From: Aulostomus chinensis
Taxonomy: Eukaryota; Chordata; Actinopteri; Syngnathiformes; Aulostomidae
Length of the DNA: 64,000 bases
Assembly (NCBI GenBank): GCA_037954235.1
Contig: JBBMOA010000012.1
Span: 1,369,001 to 1,433,000, forward strand
Direction of reading: 5' to 3'
Shown here: piece by piece, positions 43,601 through 51,439 of the stretch
Layout: each line of letters begins with the position of its first letter
Position numbering within the stretch: position 1 is the first letter of the stretch
Translations under genes and position numbers: made by a program
The notes under the pieces: generated by a model
Database searches by the model: none
The model's input: the letters and a program-made list of their open reading frames with translations, nothing else
Told to the model about the DNA's origin: nothing

Positions 43601-46600
43601 ACTGGTAGAGAGGAGGAACAAAAGAACCGGACCAGTAGAACAATGGCTGTCGGACGCCTCAGTAAAGGAAAACAACGACGATGTAACCTTCTGCAATTTG
43701 ACGTGTTCGAAGACCTCAGCGTTATCACTCTAAAACTTCACTTCGTTCATGATTTTTACTGAACGTGATTTTTATTAACTCACTCAACACAATCACCTGA
43801 ATATTTGAGAACCAGAAATCCACATTAATATCCACACTCAAGCTGATGTCACATATCTATTAATAGATGGTAATGAGGAGACAGGAGATGAGAGGGGGGC
43901 GGCCCGGTGGAGCAGCGGTCCTCCCTGTGGCCCCCATCAAGAAGGTTGTGGGTGGAGCCCCGGCTGCAGCACGGGGTCTTTCTGGGTGAGTCTCCATGTT
44001 CTCCCTGTTCCTGCTGGGTTCTCTCTGGTACTCCAGCTTCCTCCACAGTCCAAAGACATCAAGAGGGACCAGGTTAATCCAGACTCTAAATTGACCGTAG
44101 GCGTGGCTGGGAGAGCCAATGGTTGTCTGTCTATATGTGTTGGCCCTGCCATGGACTGGTGACCTGTCCAGGGGGAAGGCTGCTGGGATAGGCTCCACCC
44201 CCACCACCCACAACAGGAGAAGAGGGGGAACATGGAGGGAGGGATGGTTGGATGGGTGACGGAAGGATGGGTGATGGAAGGATGGATGGATGGATGACAT
44301 GAACCTACAGGGCAACAGGACTCACAGAGCCTAAGGAAGTTCTCACTGTAGAACGTCCGGTTCCCTCCTCTCAACACCAGCTGAAGACATTTTAACCTTT
44401 TGTTCGATGACTAAATGTGGGTTTAACACCACACTGGCGAATTCTGATGCATTTTAAAACATGAAGTACGGAGCGGTTTGATCCTGCCTGCTGTGCACCG
44501 AGCATCGTAGCTGATACATCCACTTCATTTATCCGTCTCATCACATCATTCATATGAATGCACATTATTCCCATTCATATCCTGCTGCTCCATCTCAGCT
44601 TTTCCCAGAGCAGATAAAGAAAATCATTCCAGCAGCAGAATCTCGCCGCCACAACAGAAAAGCTGAAACGCTAGAATGTAAATGATGGTGGAGCAGCAGC
44701 CCATCGCTGTGATAATCCCTCCTCCGCCCGTCCTCAGGAGCCTGCGGTGGCCCGGCCCCCCCCCCCCCAGCTGCTGGGACTCGTCTCCAGCTGGAACGCG
44801 ATGAGACGGCCGTAACAATCGCAGATGCGTTGTATTACTGCAGTACTACAATAGCGGATGAGTATTAACGCTGTTGGAGGATTTCGAAACTGCTGAGGCT
44901 GCTGCAGCGCACTGGTCCAGGTGTTACTGCCTCATTCAAGGGCTCGGTCCGAATCAGTGGCGCGGTGAAAGAAACCAGCGCTTACCCATCATGCAACGCC
45001 AGCGAGGCCTCACGTGTGAAGCATCTTATTCCTTGCTTATATTTCTCCTTTCAAAAAGAAATACAGGTGATGATGAAAAAAAGTCTTGTGGGATTCGAGT
45101 GCGTCGACGCCTCAGCTGGACGTGTGAGGAGTCGCGAACAGCTGGCAGGGGAAACCTCCCGATGAACCCACGTCGGCAGCAGACAAACAGTTGATAAGTG
45201 ACCAGCGTGAGAAATGTGAGTTCAGCGGTGAGGACAGGCCGACTCCTCCTCTGCTGGCCGTTCCTCTGATGCCTCCAGTCAACAGACTCAAAACTATGAA
45301 CTCACATTTCCTTTTCTTTTAAAAAATAAACACATTTCTGCATTTCTCAACATTTTTCTCCCCAGTGCATCCCAGCGAGCTGTCCTGGTTGTTGTCATCA
45401 TCTCCTCCCTCTCGGGATGATGGAAGGTCAGAGGTCACAGGTAAAGGTGTTGCACTCATCTCCCAAACAATCAAGGTGAGTGGTGATCACTTTCTGAATG
45501 TACAAAAGAAGATATAATAAATTCATAAAACCGCTCCACGCTGCTGGTCTGAAACGTCCTCGTGTCCTGAAGCCCAACACATCCCTGACGCCATGTTTGT
45601 AGTCTCTCTGCACACTGCGGCCTGGAGCTTGCAGCCACGATGCCATGTTTTTAGCCTTAAAAATAAAACCATGGCATGCTAGAAAGGAACATATTTGTTT
45701 GTCTGGTGAGGTATGACTTCACCTCCCAGCCTCCCGTCGCTGTGGAGCACCAGAGGGAGGATTGAGATGTGAGTGAAGCAGCAGCACCACGACGTGCCGT
45801 CACCAACAGACAGATCATTTAACTCAGAGTTGGAGATTCAGGCGCTGGACGTCCGTGTCCCTTCATCTCAGATCCGTTTACACCAAAAAGTCTTGGAACT
45901 TTGCGCTGGTGTCCTTGATGAAACTGCAGAGGGGAGGGAAAACAGCTGACTCTCCTGTCTTCCTCGTGATGGTTGTCTCGCTGGTTATTGTCTCCCGCCT
46001 CGCTGCCATCTGTCGTTCTGCTAAAAACTCTCCTGAATTTGTTTCTCTCATTGAAGCAGTTTGTGTTCTTGCAGGGAGATTCTCTTCAGTTCGCAGAGGT
46101 GATGCTTTGAGGGTCCGTGGGGGAAAAATCTCTCTCTCCATACTCAGGGTGTGCACTTTCCAGTGACAGCAGATGCATCAGGACCTCCAAGAATTGAGTT
46201 ACAGAGCTGGAACGAGAGGAAGAGCCAGCAGCAACTAGCAGACGTGTTCCAGCTGCAGGCCTCAACAACCATCAGCTGCATCACCATCACGTTCACAAAC
46301 CAATCCAGAACCAAGCTGCCCAGGAGGGCCAAACCATTTCATCATCATCATCTCAAGGATGTTGCTACATCCATGCTGGAACATTCCTTGTCATTTCCTG
46401 GGTTTTTATTTCCATCCATCCATCGTCATCTTCCGCTTATTCCTTACTAGTAAGGGTCGCGGGGGGGTGGAGCCTATCCCAGCAGCCTTCCCCCTGGACA
46501 GGTCACCAGTCCATGGCAGGGCCAACACATAGAGACAGACAACCATTGGCTCTCCCAGCCACGCCTACGGTCAATTTAGAGTCTGGATTAACCTGGTCCC

Positions 46601-47182
46601 TCTTGATGTCTTTGGACTGTGGAGGAAGCTGGAGTACCAGAGAGAACCCAGCAGGAACAGGGAGAACATGGAGACTCACCCAGAAAGACCCCGTGCTGCA
46701 GCCGGGGCTCCACCCACAACCTTCTTGCTGGGGGGCCACAGGGAGGACCACTGCTCCACCCACAACCTTCTTGATTGGGGGCCACAGTGAGGACCACTGC
46801 TCCACCCACAACCTTCTTGATTGGGGGCCACAGTGAGGACCACTGCTCCACCAGAACGCCTTGGTTTTTATTTCATTATTTATATTTTTTCTTTAATTTT
46901 TTAAAATTTCAGCTCTTCTCTCTGGTACTCCAGCTTCCTCCACAGTCCAAAGACATCAATTTGGGGACCAGGCTGATTGATTCTCTAAATTGACCATAGG
47001 TGTGAGTGTGAATGGTTGTTCGTCTCTCTATGTTGGCCCTGTGATGGACTGGCGACCTGTCCAGGGTGAACCCCGCCTCTCGCCCGTAGATGCTGGGATA
47101 GGCTCCACCCCCCCGCGACCCTTACTAGTAAGGAATAAGCGGAAGATGACGGTGGATGGATGGATGGAATTTCAGCTGACGT

Positions 47183-47226
<44 letters not shown>

Positions 47227-50200
47227 CAGAAGTTCAATCAGTGACTGCAGATCTGATTGTCGCATCCGTGTTTCCAACCTCATCGGTTGATAATGGCGAC
47301 AGAAAATGACCATAAAAGTTGCTGTTAGAGGCGGTGTGAGGAATACAAGCTGGTCGTCTGCGGTCGGCCCTTCAGGCTCAGCCCTGGGCTACACTCAGGC
47401 CTCTAATATGAAGAAGTGCGGTGAATAATTCAGGCTCAACATTTACAACTGCAGTGCTACCATGGTCTAATGTAGTATCAGTACTAGTATCATTCCAGAG
47501 AGTACAAATATCCAGTTAGACTGAAACAGGGAGAGTTCAACATAAACCCTGCGGTGAAGGGGAAGCAGGTCAAGTGAAAACTGTTCCTTTGATTCATAGA
47601 AACTCTGCTCGCCACCGGCATAGTTGAGGTAAGTGATTGCGAGCCCTTTGTCGACGTCTTCCTGTATTTCTAAACCTGCAGCCTGCAGCCACGTCACCGC
47701 TGACTTGAACTCCCTGAGTCAGAGTCGAGCGCTATGCTCCTCACATCTCCTCAGTTCAGGAACAGCAGACCTGCAGTCTTAGCAGCCCCGAGCCAAACAG
47801 CACCCTCAGAATATATGCAAGTTGAATTTTAACAGCTCCTTACCTGCTTGACATCATATCCCAGAAGAACGAAGTTCAGATCAGGGGAAACTGCAAACTT
47901 TGTGGCCTTAAAAGTTGACTGTGGGAAGAAGGAGAAACGGATTTGATTCCCTTTTCCATTGTTTCTCTGATGGCAAACAAGACACAACCATGCGACGGGA
48001 GCAGCCAACCCACTGAACCCTTCACCCCCCAAAGGCAACGCTGAAGACGTGGTGGTTAAAAACCTCTAACAGTTCAGTCACAATGATAAAGGAGCTAGAA
48101 GCTCGGAGCTTATTGATGTTGGAAACTTGATTCTTGCACATTTCTGAAGCGAAGGTTCTGCACTCACGAAGGTGGTGTTCTTCAGCAGCAGCTGCGTGCG
48201 GTTGCTCTGGGTGTCCACCCTCCACACGTCTCCATCCCAGCTCCTAAAGGTCAGCTCCTCCTCTGCCATGTACACAGAACAGGTGCATTCATTCATTCAT
48301 TCATTCATTCATTCATTCAGGGGAGCTGCAGATCCATGGCAGCACTGCTCTCCGTTTGCCAAGCTGCAGCGGAGCTTGGCAAACCTGCTGCATGACGCTG
48401 CAGTGACATCACCAGCCCTACCAGGTAATGTGAGAGAATCAAGACAGTGACAAAGTAACTGTCGTGTGGACGTCTATCACCGCTGCTGTCTCAGGTGTTC
48501 TGTCTCGGGTGTTCTGTCTCATGGGGAACTGTTGGGTGTCAGTTCATTGAACAGGTGGGATTTTAGACCTGTTCTACCTGTGAGGCATCTGAGAACTCTT
48601 GGTCTGACTTGGTTCTCTACCAGTACACCTGACTTGATAATCTGGGCTCTGGACTTCTTGTCTTTCTCCTGCTGGACACCTGGGAGCTCCCACCTGTCAC
48701 GCCAGCACCACTGACAACTGAGGGACACCAGGTTTCTGATTACCTTTCGCCTCTCAAGTCCCACATTCTCAAACACCTGCCCACCTCGGAGGAACAGACT
48801 CTCACGGAGGCCTGCTGACACTGAGCTCATCAGCAGCTCCACTCCCACTCTGCTCGGTAAACAAGTCCATGACGATGAACGATAAATCCGGCGGCGGCAG
48901 AGGGCAGAACAACAAGCCGGCAGATTTGGGAGGATCTGTCTCCACCAGATTATACTTGAACTTTCAGGAGAGCCAGCGATAATTCTTCCTCTAATCCCAA
49001 ACCAAAGCCTGACGTCCAGGGCCGTCCCGGGTCCATTAATGCATCTGACAGAATCAATCAGTTCAGGGACCCATGTCTTGTAAATGTCAATGAACGAGCA
49101 CTTGGGCATCAATCTCAGGTGCCATGGCAACGACCAGCAAAAACTGGATTGTAATGACAGGAACATAAAAATGAAACAGTGAAGGCGGGCCTCTAACAGG
49201 CTCCTGCCACTTCGAGGAAAACACTTGCATGTTTATAGGCTGTACAAAATCAATCGCATATAAAATGAATTATTGCAAAAGGAAAATGAGTAAAAAAAAA
49301 AAAAGGCACAGAGGAGAAATGATCAAAGCTTCATGGTTGAGTTGTACAGCCAAGAGGGACAAAGCGCCAACTCATCCTGAAGTGGTGAACATTGATTCTG
49401 ACCTTACCAGAACCAAACCTCCGAGCTCTGACCTGGACCCTCCCAGCAGAACCCGCTCATGTGGATTTAGGGATTGATGGAGGCAGAACATTTGTCTGTT
49501 GAACCATAAACAGCTTTTATGTCCAAAAGAGAATTCAGACATTGAATGCAGCACCGAAGCACAGCAGAAGCTGCCCCCCATACCCAGCTGACAGAGACCT
49601 CCACCCATCGTCCATGAAGAACAGTCCAGTGGAACAGTCCACCTCCCTGTAAACACCTCATCCCTGCCTCATCCCTCCTTCCTGTGCCACCTGTAGAGAA
49701 GAAGAGCTTGGAGTTGTGAGTGTGCTGGCGTCAGCTGGAGCTGCTGGATGTCCTGCTGAGAGCTGGGACTGTCGGTACTGCACTTCTTCTCCCTCACTGC
49801 TGCCTGAGGACGACAAATCGATAGCTGGCTTGTCAGGTCACGACCTCTGGTGCTCCACATTTCCTCTTTCTGCTGCTGCCTAGTTGAGGAAACTGAAGCA
49901 GAAAAAACACCTGGAAGCAACGTTGATGTTCCATAACCTACCTCCCCGCACAGCTTAGATGTTCCTACGGATCAAGACACAACCAGCGGGATTATTTCCA
50001 TGTGCTGCTCCTCTCATGGAGCACAAACCTCCAGCTCAGCTTTGCAATTATCATTAAGACACAAGCATTTAAAAGCTTTCTTTGACATTGTCTTTCCTTT
50101 GTGTGCACGTTGGAGTGATGTAGAACCCATGACTCTCCATCTTAGAGGAGGAACTCCAAGAGCGTTGACATACGTACCACTCAGCCACTTGGCATCAGGA

Positions 50201-51439
50201 TCCTGTACTTGGAAGTTCCTGTGAAAGATGTCATCCAGCGTCAACTGAGAGCCCGAGGCTTTCCTTCCATCATCTACAGAGCAAAGGGATGGGATGAGTG
50301 GAACGGCAACCGCTGACAAACCAAGGATGTCGCTTACATTCCTGTCACTTTAAGGTCTTACAACACAACTGAAGCTTAAGAACAGAGCGCAGGCGTGCAC
50401 AGACCAACTCCACTGATTCGTGTTTCCAGGTGATGAGCGCTGAGATGATAAATGACACACGTCTGAGATGTGCGGCGGTCGCGAGACTACAAAAAGGTCA
50501 GTTTGACAGGAAGTGAACAGCACTTCCACAAGGAGCAGTCAAAAGCTGCCAAGAACATCACAAAACGCGGGGGGTCGACAGGCATCAAAGTTCAAAAATG
50601 TACAAAAATGATTATTGAGGAGACTCTCACACGACCAGACCTCCACCCAGCAGAGTCTCAGTCGCACTGGCCAGCAGCACCTCCACCCCTCTGCAGTTGT
50701 TCAGGGCAGCTTTGACACAGTTTGGAGAGTTTCAGCGGCAGGTACAACACGACTGCTGCACCCAATCAAAGTGCCACACTCAAGACCTGAGGATGGGGGG
50801 ATTTTCTCAACTCCTGGTGAGAATTAATCTCGCTTCCCGTCTTGTAACCTCCTACAGCGAGCTGTCAGAGCTCCGCTATCAACAACCTGCACAGAGGAAT
50901 GAAGGCCTGCCACCTGCATCAGAAAATTCTGCAACTTTGTGTTCTGTCAGCCCCAAATTCATTAATTCCTGTCATCGTCCAAGCAGCGGCGTGCCGTTGG
51001 TGACAGTGACGGGACCTGAGAGCAGCAACAGCACCAGACAAGAGACGGCAGTTGAACATCAACCAAATTCTGGCAACCAAAAGGGCAAGACAGAAACCCC
51101 AAAACTCAGATTCCGGTTTGAGGTCAGGAGCACAAGAACCTGGGGGGGGATCAGACATGAGGATCAGCTGACTGAAGGAGGGGCCACTTCAGGACGGACA
51201 GACAAACACAGCATCGGCCCCAACCAGGACAGGAAGACACAGCAACGTCAAAGCATGAGGGCAGACAGAACCACAAAATAAGACAGGAAGTGACAAAAAG
51301 GGTCCAGATAAGTCAAGAGAGTCTTGCCTTTTGACAGGAGCACGATGGAGAGTCCAATGAGTGACAGCACCACCAGTATAACCAGCAGGGAGATGCCGAT
51401 GCCCTTCCAGTTCCTGTCTGGTCCGATGGGTCCGATGTC
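29605..51439 (-). CDS. dpp10-like inactive dipeptidyl peptidase (gene 2), coding exons 2-26
   Basis: Twenty-five exons on the minus strand join into 2331 nt (776 residues plus stop) with no internal stop. The first visible exon gives a short cytoplasmic stretch and RNWKG followed by a hydrophobic type II anchor (exon 2). The propeller and hydrolase exons follow in the same order, with the same phases as gene 1. Exon lengths differ only at exon 14 (86 vs 92), 17 (48 vs 45), 19 (67 vs 70) and 26 (147 vs 138). Catalytic Ser is replaced by Ala (GKAYGGF); the Asp (HGTAD) and His (PDEGH) positions remain. RNWKGIGISLLVILVV and the propeller motifs resemble DPP10 more than DPP6, but divergence from gene 1 is large, including exon 13 and SASSEKYFGFP in exon 23. 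Expected role: Kv4 auxiliary subunit. Odd points: two donors read GC instead of GT (after exons 2 and 19), and exon 20 is nearly identical to that of gene 1. The initiating exon is not securely identified. It could be a functional paralogue or a gene beginning to decay. Confidence 0.88.
30382..30455 (-). CDS. gene 2 (dpp10-like), exon 25
   Basis: Acceptor attgcag, donor gtgacg. Encodes TVHFQHSAELVKLLSASNTN then YTLQ. Confidence 0.92.
30739..30811 (-). CDS. gene 2 (dpp10-like), exon 24
   Basis: Acceptor ctggcag, donor gtgagt. Encodes ISSVLSNVTEPNPLKFLIIH then GTAD, keeping the catalytic Asp position. Confidence 0.91.
30886..30944 (-). CDS. gene 2 (dpp10-like), exon 23
   Basis: Acceptor ctcctcag, donor gttgga (weak). 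Encodes SASSEKYFGFPANEDHMDQ after a split Gly. Diverged from the family SAFSERYLG, but same 59-nt length. Confidence 0.83.
31325..32890 (-). repeat. 43/44-bp minisatellite, about 36 copies
   Basis: Head-to-tail units containing ctgttggactacaaccatac and ctcatgcctgatatg. Variant cores are ctaacg, ctaatg, cccaacg and cccgacg. It lies in the intron between gene 2 exons 22 and 23, its edge about 10 nt from the exon 22 donor. One higher-order string of five variants occurs twice. Confidence 0.96.
32905..33004 (-). CDS. gene 2 (dpp10-like), exon 22 (nucleophile elbow)
   Basis: Acceptor tttgcag, donor gtaaga. Encodes AYGGFLTSLLLLSYSSVFRC and ends APITNWRLH. Ala stands at the catalytic Ser position. 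The donor lies about 10 nt from the edge of the 43-bp minisatellite. Confidence 0.91.
33089..33143 (-). CDS. gene 2 (dpp10-like), exon 21
   Basis: Acceptor tttccag, donor gtaacg. Encodes HLIRLPYIDGSRVGVYGK, 55 nt. Confidence 0.91.
33300..33494 (-). CDS. gene 2 (dpp10-like), exon 20 (conversion-tract exon)
   Basis: Acceptor ctcatag, donor gtaggt. Encodes SVSDRFSLSWDSVLVSSDNV, then IVARLDGRGSGFQGQRVLHE and VHQRLGTVDVQDQITIVE. 195 nt, about 92% identical in DNA to gene 1 exon 20. Confidence 0.93.
33808..33874 (-). CDS. gene 2 (dpp10-like), exon 19, donor reads GC
   Basis: Acceptor ttcgcag. Encodes LRLELIIPVDLEETSEYPLL then L and a split Val. The frame-preserving end is at 33808, followed by gctgta. 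Reading past it meets an in-frame tag after two codons, and using the GT two bases earlier would join to a tga. So this is a GC donor or a disabled one. Confidence 0.75.
34540..35807 (+). mobile_element. Short retroposon with a 0.94-kb expanded GGAT tail
   Basis: The body (34540-34865) carries tRNA-like head, ggagcagtgg, tactccagcttcctccacag and ataggctccacc landmarks. The tail runs to about 35807 as ggatggat with atgg, aagg and acgg variants. Near-matching flanks aagtgagtcc (34530-34539) and aaatgagtcc (35808-35817) suggest one insertion that includes the whole array. Confidence 0.8.
34866..35807 (+). repeat. GGAT/GATGGAAG tandem array
   Basis: Imperfect tetranucleotide array with interspersed gatggaagg units and longer duplicated blocks (for example the block near 35360-35530 resembles that near 35605-35770). 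The ORF across it (MDGWM repeats) is not a gene. Confidence 0.95.
35988..36086 (-). CDS. gene 2 (dpp10-like), exon 18
   Basis: Acceptor tccacag, donor gtatgc. Encodes LKILDRNAVLTESLSQRKMP and IIQINNF. 99 nt, as in gene 1. Confidence 0.87.
36313..36360 (-). CDS. gene 2 (dpp10-like), exon 17
   Basis: Acceptor actgcag, donor gtaagt. Encodes PGVPQTSLHRLSDMN with split flanking codons. One codon longer than gene 1 exon 17. Confidence 0.83.
36601..36722 (-). CDS. gene 2 (dpp10-like), exon 16
   Basis: Acceptor ccaacag, donor gtacta. Encodes KRCLTCSLFRPQCSYYDAVF and QQVLLHCR, with the conserved Cys cluster. Confidence 0.91.
36869..36898. repeat. (GCTAA)n pentamer tract
   Basis: Five to six gctaa units in the intron between gene 2 exons 15 and 16. 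Confidence 0.9.
37004..37051 (-). CDS. gene 2 (dpp10-like), exon 15
   Basis: Acceptor tttccag, donor gtacag. Encodes YYLSTEDGATQRQLY; 48 nt, as in gene 1. Confidence 0.88.
37131..37216 (-). CDS. gene 2 (dpp10-like), exon 14
   Basis: Acceptor gtctgag (weak), donor gtaagt. Encodes LRHLTSGSWEVSQILAYDES. Two codons shorter than gene 1. Confidence 0.84.
37544..37651 (-). CDS. gene 2 (dpp10-like), exon 13
   Basis: Acceptor ttcctag, donor gtaaaa. Encodes NEEPFFSKNGSIIFITMPLK, then FNHITRISDQ. The GGRGEFHHI loop of DPP10 is lost, but length (108 nt) and phase are kept. Confidence 0.85.
38500..38538 (-). CDS. gene 2 (dpp10-like), exon 12 (39 nt)
   Basis: Acceptor catgcag, donor gtgagt. Encodes RHVMTSEAWLDHQ, same length and phase as gene 1 exon 12 (RHEETSELWLSKQ). 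Confidence 0.87.
38946..39069 (-). CDS. gene 2 (dpp10-like), exon 11
   Basis: Acceptor tacccag, donor gtgaga. Encodes DYYITMVKWLTQDQLAVRWV and NRAQNTSSLSKCD, ending ECTK. Confidence 0.91.
39147..39244 (-). CDS. gene 2 (dpp10-like), exon 10
   Basis: Acceptor gatccag, donor gtaaac. Encodes MGQVNPTVRLAVVTLDGSSQ, then EMTPPATFES. Less conserved than gene 1, which keeps the DPP10 LYGPTHTLELMPP. Confidence 0.88.
39955..40109 (-). CDS. gene 2 (dpp10-like), exon 9
   Basis: Acceptor ctcttcag, donor gtgaga. Encodes VAHWWSPDGSRLAYLTINDS and ends PYPK; 155 nt as in gene 1. Confidence 0.92.
40332..40452 (-). CDS. gene 2 (dpp10-like), exon 8
   Basis: Acceptor cccacag, donor gtgagc. Encodes MYIFENNIYYQTDVQSSSWR and VVFNGIADWLYE. 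Confidence 0.92.
40560..40600. repeat. (CA)n-(TA)n microsatellite
   Basis: Short compound repeat in the intron between gene 2 exons 7 and 8. Confidence 0.95.
41375..41515. mobile_element. Single arm of the 28.9-kb foldback MITE family
   Basis: Shares gttagcttcaagctaaa, tacgtggctggttc and cttagtgagctgagt with the right arm of the element at 28880-29364; no opposite arm seen. Confidence 0.7.
41957..42038 (-). CDS. gene 2 (dpp10-like), exon 7
   Basis: Acceptor gaaccag, donor gtacgt. Encodes EVLELNPPEVSDSVLQFASW and GVRGQQL. Same 82-nt length as gene 1 exon 7. Confidence 0.91.
42431..42483 (-). CDS. gene 2 (dpp10-like), exon 6
   Basis: Acceptor gtttcag, donor gtcagt. Encodes VYRHSFLASYLIYNLYT plus a split Arg. 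Follows a 5.4-kb intron rich in short retroposons. Confidence 0.91.
43895..44297 (+). mobile_element. GGAT-tailed short retroposon, + orientation
   Basis: Full-length relative of the 15.1- and 34.5-kb copies, from the ggcggcccggtggagcagcg head to a ggatgg tail of about 80 bp. Sits in gene 2 intron 5. Confidence 0.82.
46401..46874 (-). mobile_element. GGAT-tailed short retroposon with triplicated head
   Basis: Flanked by perfect 12-bp copies of ggtttttatttc (46401-46412 and 46863-46874). Minus orientation. The 5' head, about 46 bp with ggaccactgctccaccc, is present three times in tandem at 46717-46851. Confidence 0.85.
46915..47170 (+). mobile_element. Older GGAT-tailed short retroposon copy, + orientation
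   Basis: Matches the family from ctctggtactccagcttcct to ggatggatgg, lacking the head. Its 3' part is the inverted counterpart of 46413-46470 (ttactagtaag, gcggaagatgac). Confidence 0.8.
47183..47225. repeat. (CA)n microsatellite
   Basis: About 21 ca steps right after the retroposon tail. Confidence 0.96.
47844..47918 (-). CDS. gene 2 (dpp10-like), exon 5
   Basis: Acceptor cccacag, donor gtaagg. 25 codons including FAVSPDLNFVLLGYDVKQ. Confidence 0.91.
48168..48262 (-). CDS. gene 2 (dpp10-like), exon 4
   Basis: Acceptor atggcag, donor gtgagt. Encodes EELTFRSWDGDVWRVDTQSN and ends LLLKNTTF. Same 95-nt length and phase as gene 1 exon 4. Confidence 0.9.
48286..48319. repeat. (ATTC)n microsatellite
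   Basis: Eight attc units just upstream, in gene 2 sense, of the exon 4 acceptor at 48263. Confidence 0.95.
50178..50273 (-). CDS. gene 2 (dpp10-like), exon 3
   Basis: Acceptor ctctgtag, donor gtacgt. Encodes SGSQLTLDDIFHRNFQVQDP and ends DAKWLS, the juxtamembrane region, equivalent to LSLEDLF...DPEARWIN in DPP10. Confidence 0.9.
51328..51439 (-). CDS. gene 2 (dpp10-like), exon 2, transmembrane anchor
   Basis: Acceptor ttttgtag. Encodes IGPDRNWKGIGISLLVILVV then LSLIGLSIVLLSK, a type II signal anchor like that of DPP10. The exon must end with aaag before gcaaga (a GC donor), because only this gives phase 1 and the Asp codon completed by exon 3; no GT lies nearby. Confidence 0.88.

Noticed and set aside
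34500..46860. Repeated 60-150-codon ORFs sharing LALPATPTVNLESGLTWS
   Set aside because: All are translations of copies of the same non-coding short retroposon on either strand.
48519..49166. 215-codon minus-strand ORF between gene 2 exons 3 and 4
   Set aside because: In a gene 2 intron, no known domain. Stretches such as FIDIYKTWVPELIDSVRCIN hint at a decayed LINE, but not enough to call.
50697..51281. 194-codon + strand ORF antisense to gene 2 intron 2
   Set aside because: Composition is low-complexity and polar, with no family match; it sits between confirmed gene 2 exons on the other strand.
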